Part shown: piece by piece, positions 44,490 to 53,166 of the stretch
How positions within the stretch are numbered: the stretch's first letter is position 1
How the letters are laid out: the number at the start of each line of letters is the position of its first letter
Assembly: GCF_042408815.1 (NCBI RefSeq)
Contig: NZ_JBHOQR010000003.1
Coordinates: 1-64,000, forward strand
DNA: 64,000 nt
Reading direction: 5' to 3'
From: Thermoflexus sp042408815
GTDB lineage: Bacteria; Chloroflexota; Anaerolineae; Thermoflexales; Thermoflexaceae
Position numbers and translations under genes: made by a program
Notes under the pieces: model-generated
Told to the model about the DNA's origin: nothing
The model's input: the letters and a program-made list of their open reading frames with translations, nothing else
Database searches by the model: none

Positions 44490-45443
44490 ATGGAAGGGAT
44501 CCCGGAGATCGGGGGATTGCACCATGTGACGGCCATCGCGGGAGATCCGCAGGGGAACCTGCGGTTCTACCGGGAGGTCTTAGGGTTACGGCTGGTCAAG
44601 CGCACCGTGAATTTTGATGATCCGGGAACCTACCACCTGTATTACGGGGATGCCCTGGGCCGGCCGGGGACCTTGCTGACGTTCTTTCCGTGGCCCGGGG
44701 CGCGCCCGGGGCAGGTCGGTGCGGGGCAGGTTGTCGCGATCGCCTTCACGATCCCGGAGGCCGCCATTGGTTACTGGCAGGAGCGGTTGCATTCCCATGG
44801 GGTCGCTGTGGAGCGCATCGCGCCGCGTTTTCAAGAGGAGGAGGTGGTCCTGGGGTTTCGGGACCCCGATGGCCTGGCCCTGGAGCTGGTCGCTCATCCC
44901 CGGGCGAAGGAACGTGCGGGCTGGCCGGATGGGCCGGTTCCGCCGGATTATGCGATCCGAGGCCTTCATGCGGTGACCCTTCTGGAGGCGGTCGCCGAAC
45001 TCACGCTTCGTTTTCTGATCGAGGAAATGGGGTTCCGAGTGGAGCGGGAGGAGGGGAATCGGATCCGACTGCAGGTCGGCCCAGGGGGTCCAGGGGCGTG
45101 GATGGATCTCCGGATCGATCCTCGGGCCTCCCGGGGCCGCGTGGCAGTGGGGACCGTGCATCACGTGGCCTGGCGGGTTCGCAACGAGGCCGAGCAGGGC
45201 GCCTGGCGGCTTCATTTGCAGGCGCGGGGGCTTTATGTCACCCCGGTGATGGACCGGAAGTATTTCCGCTCGATCTATTTCCGGGAGCCCGGCGGGGTGC
45301 TCTTCGAGATGGCCACGGATCCGCCGGGGTTCACGATGGATGAGCCACCGGAACATCTGGGGACGGGCCTGATGTTGCCGGACTGGCTGGAGCCCCAGCG
45401 GGGCGAGATCGAGCGGGCGCTGCCGCCTCTGGAGGCCCCTTAA
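44490..45443 (+). CDS. ring-cleaving dioxygenase-like glyoxalase-fold protein (MhqO-like)
   Basis: A 317-residue two-module VOC protein. Module 1 starts GLHHVTAIAGDPQGNLRFY and has FRDPDGLALELV (about 120-131); module 2 starts GLHAVTLLE and has HHVAWRV (about 227) and FREPGGVLFEMA (about 262-273). The metal triad of the family, two His and one Glu, is present in module 2. This is the MhqO/ring-cleaving dioxygenase group, tied in Bacillus to hydroquinone and electrophile stress. It is the first gene after a strong promoter with a palindromic operator, and three related genes follow. No clear ribosome site is seen. Confidence 0.82.
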   Translation: MEGIPEIGGLHHVTAIAGDPQGNLRFYREVLGLRLVKRTVNFDDPGTYHLYYGDALGRPGTLLTFFPWPGARPGQVGAGQVVAIAFTIPEAAIGYWQERLHSHGVAVERIAPRFQEEEVVLGFRDPDGLALELVAHPRAKERAGWPDGPVPPDYAIRGLHAVTLLEAVAELTLRFLIEEMGFRVEREEGNRIRLQVGPGGPGAWMDLRIDPRASRGRVAVGTVHHVAWRVRNEAEQGAWRLHLQARGLYVTPVMDRKYFRSIYFREPGGVLFEMATDPPGFTMDEPPEHLGTGLMLPDWLEPQRGEIERALPPLEAP

Positions 45444-45497
45444 AGCCAACGGCCCACGGATGGACCAAAGGGCAAGCTGAGAAAGGGGGGCAGAGCG

Positions 45498-46010
45498 ATG
45501 GATCGCCTGGAGGATCTTCCAACGCGCGCGGGGGAGCGGCCGTTGACGCGCTGCTCGATGCCCCACCAGCAGCTCACCCAGAACGCCCCGCGGGCGCTGC
45601 AGGAAGCGCTGTTCGAACGGGCGCGGGCCCTGCCGGGCGTTCGGGTGGCCCCCAGTCGGATCTCCGTTCCTGGAGCCCGGGCGTTTTACCTGGACCCGGA
45701 GCGAGCGCGGGGCCCAGCGGAGGCTTTTGTGTTCGGTTATGAGTTCGCCCATCTCCATCCCCCCTACGATGGAAGCCTGCATCTATCGCTGCCGCCCAAG
45801 CTGGCGGAACGAGTGGTGGAGCGCGGATGGGGGGAATTCCACCCCCTGGTTGCCCCGGGTGTGTTGCCCCCGACCGTTGTGATGGTGTATGGGCCGCGGG
45901 ATGAGGCGGAGCTGGAGGTGGTATGGCGGATCCTCCAGGCCAGCTACGCTTTCGCGCGCGGCGAAGGAGTGGAGTCGGTCCAGGCCCAGAAAGGAGACCG
46001 AAACAAATGA
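45498..46010 (+). CDS. luciferase-like domain protein (DUF5519 type)
   Basis: A 170-residue protein of the family annotated as luciferase-domain or phospholipase/luciferase-like. The conserved core RISVPGARAFYLD (about 54-66), FAHLHPPYDGSLHLSLP (about 84-100) and VVMVYGPRDEAELEVVW (about 128-144) is intact. Histidines and the aspartate in the core suggest an active or binding site, but the biochemistry is not established. It is the second gene of the operon, 54 bp after the first. Its stop overlaps the start of the third gene (ATGA). Confidence 0.75.
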   Translation: MDRLEDLPTRAGERPLTRCSMPHQQLTQNAPRALQEALFERARALPGVRVAPSRISVPGARAFYLDPERARGPAEAFVFGYEFAHLHPPYDGSLHLSLPPKLAERVVERGWGEFHPLVAPGVLPPTVVMVYGPRDEAELEVVWRILQASYAFARGEGVESVQAQKGDRNK

Positions 46011-46936
46011 GGGAGCGCATTGGGTTACCCGAGAATACCCATATCGGTGGGGTTCACCTTCAGATCCGAGATCTGGGGCGGTCCCTGGCCTTCTACCGGG
46101 ACCTTCTGGGGTTCCAGGAGGTTGGGCGGGAGGGCACCACCGTCCTCTTGTCCGCGCCGGGATCGCGATCCCCGTTGCTGGCGCTGACGGAGCGCCGGGA
46201 CGCGCGGCCGAAGCCGCCGCGGACGACCGGGTTATATCACGTGGCGATCCGGCTGCCGACTCGGCGGGATCTAGCCCGGGTGTTCCGCCGGCTGCTGGAA
46301 CACGGATGGCCGTTCCAGGGCTTCTCGGATCACGGCGTCAGTGAAGCCCTTTATCTTCCCGATCCGGATGGGAACGGCCTGGAGCTCTATCGGGATCGGC
46401 CGCGGGAGCAGTGGCCCTGGCGTGGCGGACGCCTGGCAATGGTCACGGCGCCTCTGGATGTAGAGGACCTGCTTCGCGAAGCGACCGCCGAGTCTTGGGA
46501 AGGGCTTCCGGTCGGGACGGATATCGGGCACATCCATTTGCATGTGGCGGACCTGGATGAGGCGGAGGCGTTTTACAGTGGGATCCTGGGCCTGGCGGTG
46601 ACGCAGCGGGACTATCCCGGGGCACGGTTTTTCGCCGCTGGGGGTTATCACCATCACGTGGGGACGAACCTTTGGGCCGGTCGAGGTGTGCCCCCACCGC
46701 CTCCAGAGGCGGTTGGGCTCCGCGCCTTCGCCCTGGTGGTCCCGGAGGAAGCGGCCTGGGCGGGAATCCGGGAGCGGGCGATCGCCGCTGGCCTCTCGAT
46801 TCGAGAAGGGCCTGGTGTCCTCTTCCTGCGGGATCCCTCCGGCAACGCTGTGCAGGTCACCATGGAGGACCGTTTCGTCCTGGAAGGATCCGGCGGCGGG
46901 GAACGTGCCGGTCGCAGCGGTTTTGCTTCCTCCTGA
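46007..46936 (+). CDS. catechol-2,3-dioxygenase-like VOC protein (MhqE-like)
   Basis: A 309-residue two-module extradiol-dioxygenase-fold protein. Module 1: GGVHLQIRDLGRSLAFYRDLLGF (from about 14) and LPDPDGNGLELY (about 118-129). Module 2: GHIHLHVADLDEAEAFYSGILGL (about 174-196), GGYHHHVGTNLW (about 214-225) and the end FLRDPSGNAVQV. The layout matches MhqE/CatE. The ATG at 46007 overlaps the stop of the preceding gene and has AGGAGA 9 nt upstream, fixing the start. Probable role: opening or detoxifying quinol rings. Confidence 0.82.
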   Translation: MRERIGLPENTHIGGVHLQIRDLGRSLAFYRDLLGFQEVGREGTTVLLSAPGSRSPLLALTERRDARPKPPRTTGLYHVAIRLPTRRDLARVFRRLLEHGWPFQGFSDHGVSEALYLPDPDGNGLELYRDRPREQWPWRGGRLAMVTAPLDVEDLLREATAESWEGLPVGTDIGHIHLHVADLDEAEAFYSGILGLAVTQRDYPGARFFAAGGYHHHVGTNLWAGRGVPPPPPEAVGLRAFALVVPEEAAWAGIRERAIAAGLSIREGPGVLFLRDPSGNAVQVTMEDRFVLEGSGGGERAGRSGFASS

Positions 46937-47156
46937 AACTAAGGCCGGTGAGGGTGGGTATCCGGGAGTTGGAGGCGCAGGCCCCTCATGGCTTCGCGAA
47001 TGGGGCGTCCCTTGCGGGGCGCAGGAGGAGATTCCGGCGGGTCTGCGGAGGCGGATCCCGTCCGAGGGAAGTCCGGGACGATCCCGCCTGGGCTTCCCCC
47101 GGGCGAACCCTCAGGGTTTGCCTCTCTGATCATCCCTGTTCTCACGGAGGTGCACC

Positions 47157-47558
47157 ATGGAGGTCCTGTTCCTCATTGGTCGGATCATCGTCGGGGTCTA
47201 TTATCTGTTCAACGCGGCCAACCATCTGATCATGGGTACAGAGCAGTTGACCCAGTATGCCCGGTATAAGGGGGTGCCTGCTCCCCGCTGGGCAGTCATT
47301 GTCGCTGGGCTCCTGTTGCTGATCGGCGGCCTGAGCCTCCTGCTCGGCATCTATCCAGGCATCGGGGTGCTCAGCCTGGTCCTGTTTTTCCTGCCTGTGA
47401 CCTTCAAGATGCACAACTTCTGGGCGGTGCAGGACCAGCAGCAGAGGATGATGGAGATGGTGAACTTCACTAAGAATCTGGCCCTGATGGGCTCGGCGTT
47501 GATGTTCCTGATGATCGAGCGCTGGCCGTTCAGTTTAATCCCGCAGTTGTGGCCGTGA
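47157..47558 (+). CDS. DoxX-family membrane protein (MhqP-like)
   Basis: A 133-residue membrane protein with four predicted helices (about 2-22, 43-65, 66-85, 104-122). The DoxX hallmark GRIIVGVYYLFNAANHLIMG opens the protein. In Bacillus the mhqNOP operon joins an MhqO-type dioxygenase with a DoxX protein (MhqP), which matches the content here. GGAGG lies 6 nt before the ATG. A 220-bp gap separates it from the preceding gene; I see no promoter there, so it probably belongs to the operon, and a strong terminator follows. Confidence 0.85.
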   Translation: MEVLFLIGRIIVGVYYLFNAANHLIMGTEQLTQYARYKGVPAPRWAVIVAGLLLLIGGLSLLLGIYPGIGVLSLVLFFLPVTFKMHNFWAVQDQQQRMMEMVNFTKNLALMGSALMFLMIERWPFSLIPQLWP

Positions 47559-47569
47559 GGGGTTGAAGG

Positions 47570-47604
47570 GCAAAGGGCACGCGGTTCTGAGGCGTGCCCT
47601 TTGC
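47570..47604 (+). terminator. terminator after the DoxX gene
   Basis: A perfect 13-bp stem (arm GCAAAGGGCACGC, 9-nt loop) lies 12 bp past the stop codon and is followed by a T/C-rich stretch. It closes the detoxification operon. Confidence 0.75.
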
Positions 47605-47664
47605 TGATCTCTTCTCTCCGGCTTTCCCGGAGGGATACCGGGACCGATCGGGCAGGAGGGAGCC

Positions 47665-47853
47665 ATGGCCTTCTACCTGGTGCGCGCGCGGTTGTGGATG
47701 GAGCGGGGGGAGTTTCGGAGGCTGCGGCCGTTCGGTTTGGCGCTGACCGCCTCCCTGGAGAACGCCCGCTGGGATCCGGAGACCGATGAGGCGGTGTGGG
47801 AGGAGGAGGATTACTGTTCCCCGCCGCTGGCCATCTCAAACAGGGATGGATGA
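47665..47853 (+). CDS. small protein, possibly truncated
   Basis: A 62-residue frame with a good ribosome site (AGGAGGG 4 nt before the ATG). The sequence is acidic at its end (DPETDEAVWEEEDYCSPPLA). It looks like the start of a longer cytoplasmic protein and stops soon after a conserved-looking DYCSPPLA, so it may be a truncated gene. I do not recognise a family with confidence. Confidence 0.45.
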   Translation: MAFYLVRARLWMERGEFRRLRPFGLALTASLENARWDPETDEAVWEEEDYCSPPLAISNRDG

Positions 47854-47954
47854 CAGAGGCTCGCTTCTGCCGCGGGCTTGCTGGATGTGCAAGGATGCCA
47901 TCCGACTCTCTCCCAGGGTCGTTGGCTGGTTCGAACTCATCCTCCGGCCCAGAG

Positions 47955-47983
47955 TTGACAGCCCAGTAGCCCTTGGTCACAAT
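47955..47983 (+). promoter_or_regulatory. promoter of the DUF488 gene
   Basis: Perfect TTGACA (47955-47960), 17-bp spacer, CACAAT (47978-47983), 36 bp before the start codon. Confidence 0.6.
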
Positions 47984-48018
47984 CGGCGTGGGCGCTCCGC
48001 CCCGTGGAGGCAAGGCGC

Positions 48019-48579
48019 ATGTTCACGATCTGGACGCTGGGGCATTCGAACCGAGGGCTGGAGGAGTTCCTCGGGCTCCTTCGAGTTCACTGGGTGGAGT
48101 GGGTGATCGATGTGCGGCGGTTCCCCTTCTCCCGGCGGCATCCTCATTTCTCTGGGTCTGCCCTCGCTGCGGCCCTGGCCGCCGCCGGGATCGGCTACCT
48201 CCATCTGCCGGAGCTGGGTGGGCGGCGTGCTCCCCGCCCGGATTCTCCCCACATCGCCTGGCGGACGCCGGGGTTCCGCGCGTATGCCGATCATATGGAG
48301 AGCGAGGACTTCCGGCGGGGGCTGGAGCGGGTGATCGAGGAGGCCCAGCGCTCCCGGGTTGCGCTGATGTGCGCCGAGCGGGTTCCCTGGCGCTGCCACC
48401 GGCGGCTCATCGCTGACGCGCTGACGGCGCGGGGGATCCGGGTGGAGCACATCCTGGATTGGGACCGCTGGGTCCCGCATCAGCTTCCCTCGTGGGCGCG
48501 CCTGGAGGAAGGGCGGCTGGTCTACGATGGATTTCCCGCACCATGCGGAGTGCAAGGGGATCTGTTCCCGGGGGATTGA
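48019..48579 (+). CDS. DUF488 family protein
   Basis: A 186-residue member of the DUF488 family, whose function is not established. It has the family landmarks TLGHSNRGLEEF (about 5-16), DVRRFPFSRRHPHF (about 31-44) and CAERVPWRCHRRLIAD (about 118-133), in which the two cysteines and histidine suggest metal or DNA-related chemistry. The ATG at 48019 has GGAGG 8 nt upstream. It runs 5 bp short of the MFS gene, so the two share a transcript. Confidence 0.85.
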   Translation: MFTIWTLGHSNRGLEEFLGLLRVHWVEWVIDVRRFPFSRRHPHFSGSALAAALAAAGIGYLHLPELGGRRAPRPDSPHIAWRTPGFRAYADHMESEDFRRGLERVIEEAQRSRVALMCAERVPWRCHRRLIADALTARGIRVEHILDWDRWVPHQLPSWARLEEGRLVYDGFPAPCGVQGDLFPGD

Positions 48580-48584
48580 CGGAG

Positions 48585-50021
48585 ATGTCATCGCGCGCGA
48601 GGGATCTTGGGAAAGCGGGGCGAGTTTCCATCGTGGAGACGGAAGGCGCTCCCCATCGTCTGCGGGTCACGGCCGGTCTGATCCTGGGGCTGTTCCTGGC
48701 GGCCCTGGAGGCCACCGTGGTGGCCACCGCCATGCCGCGGGTGATTCAGGAGTTAGGGGGAGTTTCGCTCTACAGCCTGCCCTTCGCCCTGTATCTGCTG
48801 CTGGCCACGGTCTCTGGGCCGATCTGGGGCCGGGCCTCGGATCTATATGGCCGGCGACGTCTGTATCTAATGGCGGTGAGCATCTTTCTGCTGGGCTCCG
48901 CCCTCAGCGGGGCAGCGCGATCGATGGGGATGCTGATCGGGGCGCGCGCGCTTCAGGGGTTGGGCGGCGGAGGCCTGCAAACGCTGACCTTCACACTGGT
49001 GGGGGAGCTCTATCCGTTGCGGGATCGGGCGCGGGTGCAGGGCTGGATCAGCGGGGTGTGGGGGTTCTCTGCCCTGGTGGGGCCTCTGGTCGGCGGGTTG
49101 ATTGTCGATCATTTCTCGTGGCGATGGGTTTTCTATTTGAACCTGCCCTTCGGGCTTGCGGCGATGTCACTGGTGGGCTGGGGGATCCCAGAGGCTCGAC
49201 GGAAGTCGGGGGCGCAAGTGGATCTGGGGGGCGCGGCGTTGTTCGCCTTGGGGGCTGGGGCCCTGATCTATGGCCTGGAGTTGGAATTCCCGCCCGCCCT
49301 GGTCCTGGCTGCTCTGGTCATAATTAGCTTCGCGATCTTCGAGCGACACCAGGTCTTTCCTTTGATTCCCTTTCCTGCTCTGCGCCGGCCGTTTGCCTTC
49401 CGGGGCTTCCTGGGGAACCTCCTCGGGGGGATGGCGTTCTTTGGGATGACGGCTTTTATTCCGCTCTTCGCTCAGAGCGCGCGAGGGCAGAGCGCGACGA
49501 TCAGCGGGTTATTGCTATCCCCGATGACCGTGGGATGGACGGTCAGCAGCGTGCTGACTGCCCGGTGGTTGCCCCGCTGGGGGCCCCGGCCGCTGGCCCG
49601 CTGGGGGCCGGTCGCGATGGCGGCCGGGTTTGGGGTGTGGGCGATGGCGCAACAGGCGCCCCTGCCGCTTCTGGCCCTCACGGGCCTGGTCGTGGGCGCT
49701 GGGATGGGCGTGATGATGCTCGCCCTCCTGGTCTGCGCTCAGGAGGAGGCTCCACGGGAAGTCCTCGGGATCGTCACCGGCATGTTGCTGTTCGCCCGCA
49801 ACATCGGCGGGTCGATGGGGGCAGCGGCGATGGGGGCGGTGCTGGGCTCTGCTCTCACAGCGGGCGGAGAAGCGCTCTTAAGGGCCTTCTGGAAAATCCC
49901 GGCCCTGGCTCTAGGGCTATCGATAGGGCTGCTGGCGATCGGCCTGAGCGTGCCGGATCTTCCAGAGCGGACCGCTGGGCCTCTGGGAGAACCGGAGCTG
50001 GGGGTGGAGATCGAGAAGTAG
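48585..50021 (+). CDS. MFS drug/metabolite exporter (DHA2-like)
   Basis: A 478-residue membrane transporter with about 13-14 hydrophobic helices. Signature elements: the first helix LGLFLAALEATVVATAMPRV, motif A GRASDLYGRRRLYL (about 77-90), motif B-like RALQGLGGGGLQT (about 113-125) and motif C GPLVGGLIVD (about 159-168). This is the DHA2 proton-coupled multidrug exporter group. A weak GGAG touches the ATG, which starts 5 bp after the DUF488 stop, suggesting translational coupling. The substrate is unknown. It could be regulated by the MerR gene downstream. Confidence 0.85.
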   Translation: MSSRARDLGKAGRVSIVETEGAPHRLRVTAGLILGLFLAALEATVVATAMPRVIQELGGVSLYSLPFALYLLLATVSGPIWGRASDLYGRRRLYLMAVSIFLLGSALSGAARSMGMLIGARALQGLGGGGLQTLTFTLVGELYPLRDRARVQGWISGVWGFSALVGPLVGGLIVDHFSWRWVFYLNLPFGLAAMSLVGWGIPEARRKSGAQVDLGGAALFALGAGALIYGLELEFPPALVLAALVIISFAIFERHQVFPLIPFPALRRPFAFRGFLGNLLGGMAFFGMTAFIPLFAQSARGQSATISGLLLSPMTVGWTVSSVLTARWLPRWGPRPLARWGPVAMAAGFGVWAMAQQAPLPLLALTGLVVGAGMGVMMLALLVCAQEEAPREVLGIVTGMLLFARNIGGSMGAAAMGAVLGSALTAGGEALLRAFWKIPALALGLSIGLLAIGLSVPDLPERTAGPLGEPELGVEIEK

Positions 50022-50157
50022 CGCGTTGCCCGGTTCCTTCCTGAGGCTATGGGGCTGCAGGGAGCGCTTTCCCTCCGCGGGAAGTGGGGAGGCTGGTCGT
50101 TACCCTGGGACAGAGCGCCGGCATCCCGGATTACCTGAATCCTAGCAAGGATCCAAA

Positions 50158-50880
50158 ATGGAGCGGGAAGAGCGATTGTGGACGATTGGAGAAGTGGTTC
50201 ATCATCTGCAGGAGCGTTTCCCGGATGTAACGCCGAGCAAGCTGCGTTACTGGGAGAAAGCCGGCCTAATCCGTCCCCGGCGCACCCAGGGGGGGCATCG
50301 CCTGTATTGCCCGATGGATGTGGAGCGGCTGGTTCTGATCCTGAACCTGCGGGCGCGCCATCGGCTTCCCCTTCCCGTGGTGCGGGCGTTGCTGGATCGT
50401 CTGGAAGAGGACCCAGCGCTGAACCTGGGCGCGGTGGAGGCGCTGCTACAGGTACTGCAGGAATCCGGTGGGAAGCTTGCTGCGCTGACGGCCGAGCAAG
50501 CCGCTCGGCAGGCGGGGATCTCCATGGAGCAGCTCCGCCGGATGGAGGCCCTGGGCCTTCTTCCGGATGGAAGCTCGGGCGAAGAACGGCGCTACAATCC
50601 GGAGGATGTGGCGCTGATGCGGGTGGTGCGGGATCTCGAGGCCATGGGGATCACGTGTCAGAACCTGGCTTTCTATGTGAAGCTGGTTCGCGCCCAGGTC
50701 CGCCATGATATATCGCTATACGCTCCGCTGGTGGGGGATCTGGATACCGATGCCGAGCGCATCGGTCGCTTCCGGGAGCTTCATCATCTGATCCAGACGC
50801 TGATCGGCCTGCTTTACCGCAAGTATGTGCGCCGCGCGTTGATGCGGCGCTGGCTGCGTCGCAGGGCTCGCTCCGCGTAG
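50158..50880 (+). CDS. MerR-family regulator with two MerR-like helix-turn-helix regions
   Basis: A 240-residue transcription factor. The N-terminal MerR DNA-binding domain is clear: TIGEVVHHL, SKLRYWEKAGLIRP, GGHRLY (residues 8-48). A second MerR-like region lies at about 104-160 (AARQAGISMEQLRRMEALGLLP, RRYNPEDVALMRVV). Most MerR proteins have only the first. The end is strongly basic (RRWLRRRARSA), possibly for extra DNA contact. No cysteines for metal sensing are in the usual place. The gene follows the MFS exporter by 136 bp in the same direction. Confidence 0.85.
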   Translation: MEREERLWTIGEVVHHLQERFPDVTPSKLRYWEKAGLIRPRRTQGGHRLYCPMDVERLVLILNLRARHRLPLPVVRALLDRLEEDPALNLGAVEALLQVLQESGGKLAALTAEQAARQAGISMEQLRRMEALGLLPDGSSGEERRYNPEDVALMRVVRDLEAMGITCQNLAFYVKLVRAQVRHDISLYAPLVGDLDTDAERIGRFRELHHLIQTLIGLLYRKYVRRALMRRWLRRRARSA

Positions 50881-50977
50881 GGTTGCGATCGGGAATTTTT
50901 CTCCCCCTCCTCACGGCCCGAAGGGTCACGGGGAAAGGTGATCTCTGCCGCTCTTCAAAGATCCAAGGGAGGATGGG

Positions 50978-52384
50978 GTGCGCGAGGCCTTGCAGACCTT
51001 TTTTACGATCAATCGGGTCGTTGTGTATTCCATTTACGGCCAGGTCTTCTTCACTATGGGGGTGATCCTGGCCGTTCAAAGCCTACACCACAGCCGGCTG
51101 CGGCTGGCACAGGCGCTCCCCTGGCTGGCCCTTTTCGGGATCCTGCACGGTCTCCACGAGTGGGGCGATGTGTTTATTCCCATCCAGGCGACCTATCTGC
51201 CCGCCTTTCTGACCAAGCTGCTGCACATCGCCCAGGTTTTTCTCCTGGCGCTCTCCTTCCTTTGCTTGTTTCAGTTTGGGATTGCCATGCTTAGCCCTCT
51301 GCCTTCCCCATGGCGTTGGGTCTTCTGGCTTCCTGTGGGGATATTCCTGGTGTGGTTGTTAGGTCCCTTCTACATCGGCCTCGCGTTGATCCCGGAGATC
51401 ACGGATTGGCATGCTACGGCTTCCGCCCTGGCGCGCTATAGCCTGGGACTCCCGGGCGGGTTGCTGGCCGCTTATGGCCTTCGGGTCCACGCTCATCGCC
51501 ACATCGCCCCGCTGGATTTGCCGGATATCTTCCGAACCCTCCGGATCGCCGGGCTGGCGATGGCAGGATATGGGATCGCGGGGGGACTCCTGGGGCCTGC
51601 TGTGTCCTTTTTCCCGGGGAATCTTCTCCATGAGGATGTGGTGTTCCAGGCTGTAGGCGTCCCGATGCCGGTCTGGCGTTCCATTCTGGGCCTGATCCTG
51701 CTGATCGCCCTCCTCCGTTCCATAGAAGTTTTTCAGGTGGAAATCGATCACCGGTTGGAGGAGATGGAGCGGGCGAATATCCTCGCTCTGGAGCGGGAGC
51801 GGATCGGGCGGGACCTCCATGACCGTATTCTCCAGCAAATTTATGCTGCTGGGCTGCTCGCGGAGGTCCTGCGCGAACAGTACGGGTCCAGTGCGTCGAT
51901 GAGCGAGGTTCTGGATCGAATCCTGCTCTCTCTGAACCGGGCGATCGAAGACATCCGGATTTACATTTCGACCTTGCAGGGCATCTCTCGGCCCGGACAT
52001 CTGCGCTCATTGCTGGAGGAGATCATTCGGGATCCCCGCTTCCGGAGCCTGATCGATATCGAGGCGCGGATTGAGGTTCCGGATCTGACCCTGGAGCCCG
52101 AGCAGGCGGCTCACCTGGCGGCTATCCTGATCGAAGCGTTTAGCAACGTGATCCGTCACGCGCGCGTCCGTCGGGCGCTCCTGGAGGCCCGGATGGAAAA
52201 TGGCCACCTGCGGATCGGGATTCGTGATGAAGGGGTGGGAATGCGCCCGGATCATCCAGTGGGGATAGGCTTGCGGACCATGCAGGAGCGCGCGCGGCTG
52301 CTGGGAGGGGTCTTACGCATTGAGAGCCAACCGGGAGAGGGAACGACGGTATGGCTGGAGTTGCCGGTGGAGCGCAAAGGATGA
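50978..52384 (+). CDS. sensor histidine kinase, NarL-partner type (HisKA_3)
   Basis: A 468-residue membrane kinase. The N-terminal half has about seven hydrophobic helices (about 15-255) and no large outside domain, like 7TM sensor modules. Then a coiled segment leads to the HisKA_3 motif RIGRDLHDRILQQIYAAG with His281, and an HHPK-type ATPase domain with EAFSNVIRHA (about 389-398), IRDEGVGM and GIGLRTMQERA. GTG start with GGGAGG upstream. The stop overlaps the regulator start (ATGA), so the pair is co-translated. The signal is unknown, perhaps membrane state or a small molecule. Confidence 0.9.
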   Translation: MREALQTFFTINRVVVYSIYGQVFFTMGVILAVQSLHHSRLRLAQALPWLALFGILHGLHEWGDVFIPIQATYLPAFLTKLLHIAQVFLLALSFLCLFQFGIAMLSPLPSPWRWVFWLPVGIFLVWLLGPFYIGLALIPEITDWHATASALARYSLGLPGGLLAAYGLRVHAHRHIAPLDLPDIFRTLRIAGLAMAGYGIAGGLLGPAVSFFPGNLLHEDVVFQAVGVPMPVWRSILGLILLIALLRSIEVFQVEIDHRLEEMERANILALERERIGRDLHDRILQQIYAAGLLAEVLREQYGSSASMSEVLDRILLSLNRAIEDIRIYISTLQGISRPGHLRSLLEEIIRDPRFRSLIDIEARIEVPDLTLEPEQAAHLAAILIEAFSNVIRHARVRRALLEARMENGHLRIGIRDEGVGMRPDHPVGIGLRTMQERARLLGGVLRIESQPGEGTTVWLELPVERKG

Positions 52385-53034
52385 GGCGGCTGCGGCTCCT
52401 GGTAGTGGATGATCATGAGGTCGTGCGGCTGGGGTTGCGATTGCTGTTGCAGAACCGGCCGGATTTCGAACTGGTGGGGGAGGCGGAGAACGGGGCGCAG
52501 GCTCTGGCGCTAGTGGAGCGCCTGCGCCCTGACCTGGTGATCCTCGATGTTCGCCTTCCGGATCGGGATGGCTTGGAAGTCTGCCGGGAGATCACGGAGC
52601 GATTCCCTGGCATTCGGGTTCTCATCCTGACGGCCTATCCGGATGAAGCGTTCATTGTGCGGGCGATCGAGGCGGGGGCCTCCGGATACGTTTTGAAGCG
52701 GGCGGGGAGCCGGGAGCTCATGGAGGCTCTGGAAGCTTTGGCTCGAGGCGAGGCCATTCTGGATCCTGCGATCACCCGTAAGGTGCTGGAGCAATTCCGG
52801 CAACGGGCGCGGGCGGCTCAGGCGGATGCCTTCAAAGATCTCACGCCGCGGGAGCGATTGATCCTGGCCCGCATTGCGGAGGGCAAGACCAACAAAGAGA
52901 TCGCGGAGGAGCTCTATCTGACCGAGAAGACGGTGCGGAACTATGTCAGCATCATCCTGGATAAGCTGGGGGTCTCCAACCGGGTGGAGGCGGCGGCTTA
53001 TGCCCTTAAGCACCGCATTCACGATTTCATTTAA
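52381..53034 (+). CDS. NarL/LuxR-family response regulator
   Basis: A 217-residue regulator: receiver with VVDDH (8-12), acceptor Asp56 in ILDVRLPD and lysine in VLKRAG (about 106), then a LuxR-type helix-turn-helix (LTPRERLILARIAEGKTNKE and KTVRNYVSIILDKL, about 155-200). It starts at an ATG overlapping the kinase stop codon. The two form a standard two-component pair. Target genes are not evident; the nearest convergent gene is a cupin. Confidence 0.93.
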   Translation: MRRLRLLVVDDHEVVRLGLRLLLQNRPDFELVGEAENGAQALALVERLRPDLVILDVRLPDRDGLEVCREITERFPGIRVLILTAYPDEAFIVRAIEAGASGYVLKRAGSRELMEALEALARGEAILDPAITRKVLEQFRQRARAAQADAFKDLTPRERLILARIAEGKTNKEIAEELYLTEKTVRNYVSIILDKLGVSNRVEAAAYALKHRIHDFI

Positions 53035-53166
53035 GCCAGAGGGGTGCTGCTGGCGTCTTGTAGAGGACTTTCGGGGGCCGCAGGAGCGCCTTCAGCGCCC
53101 CCGCGGCCAGCGTGGAGTGTTCTCCAGGCCTCGGGTAGGGGGAGAAGTCAGACCGCCGGAGTCGGA

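Noticed and set aside
47925..47945. tRNA-like GGTTCGAACTC
   Set aside because: It resembles a T-arm, but no acceptor, D or anticodon stem can be formed around it.
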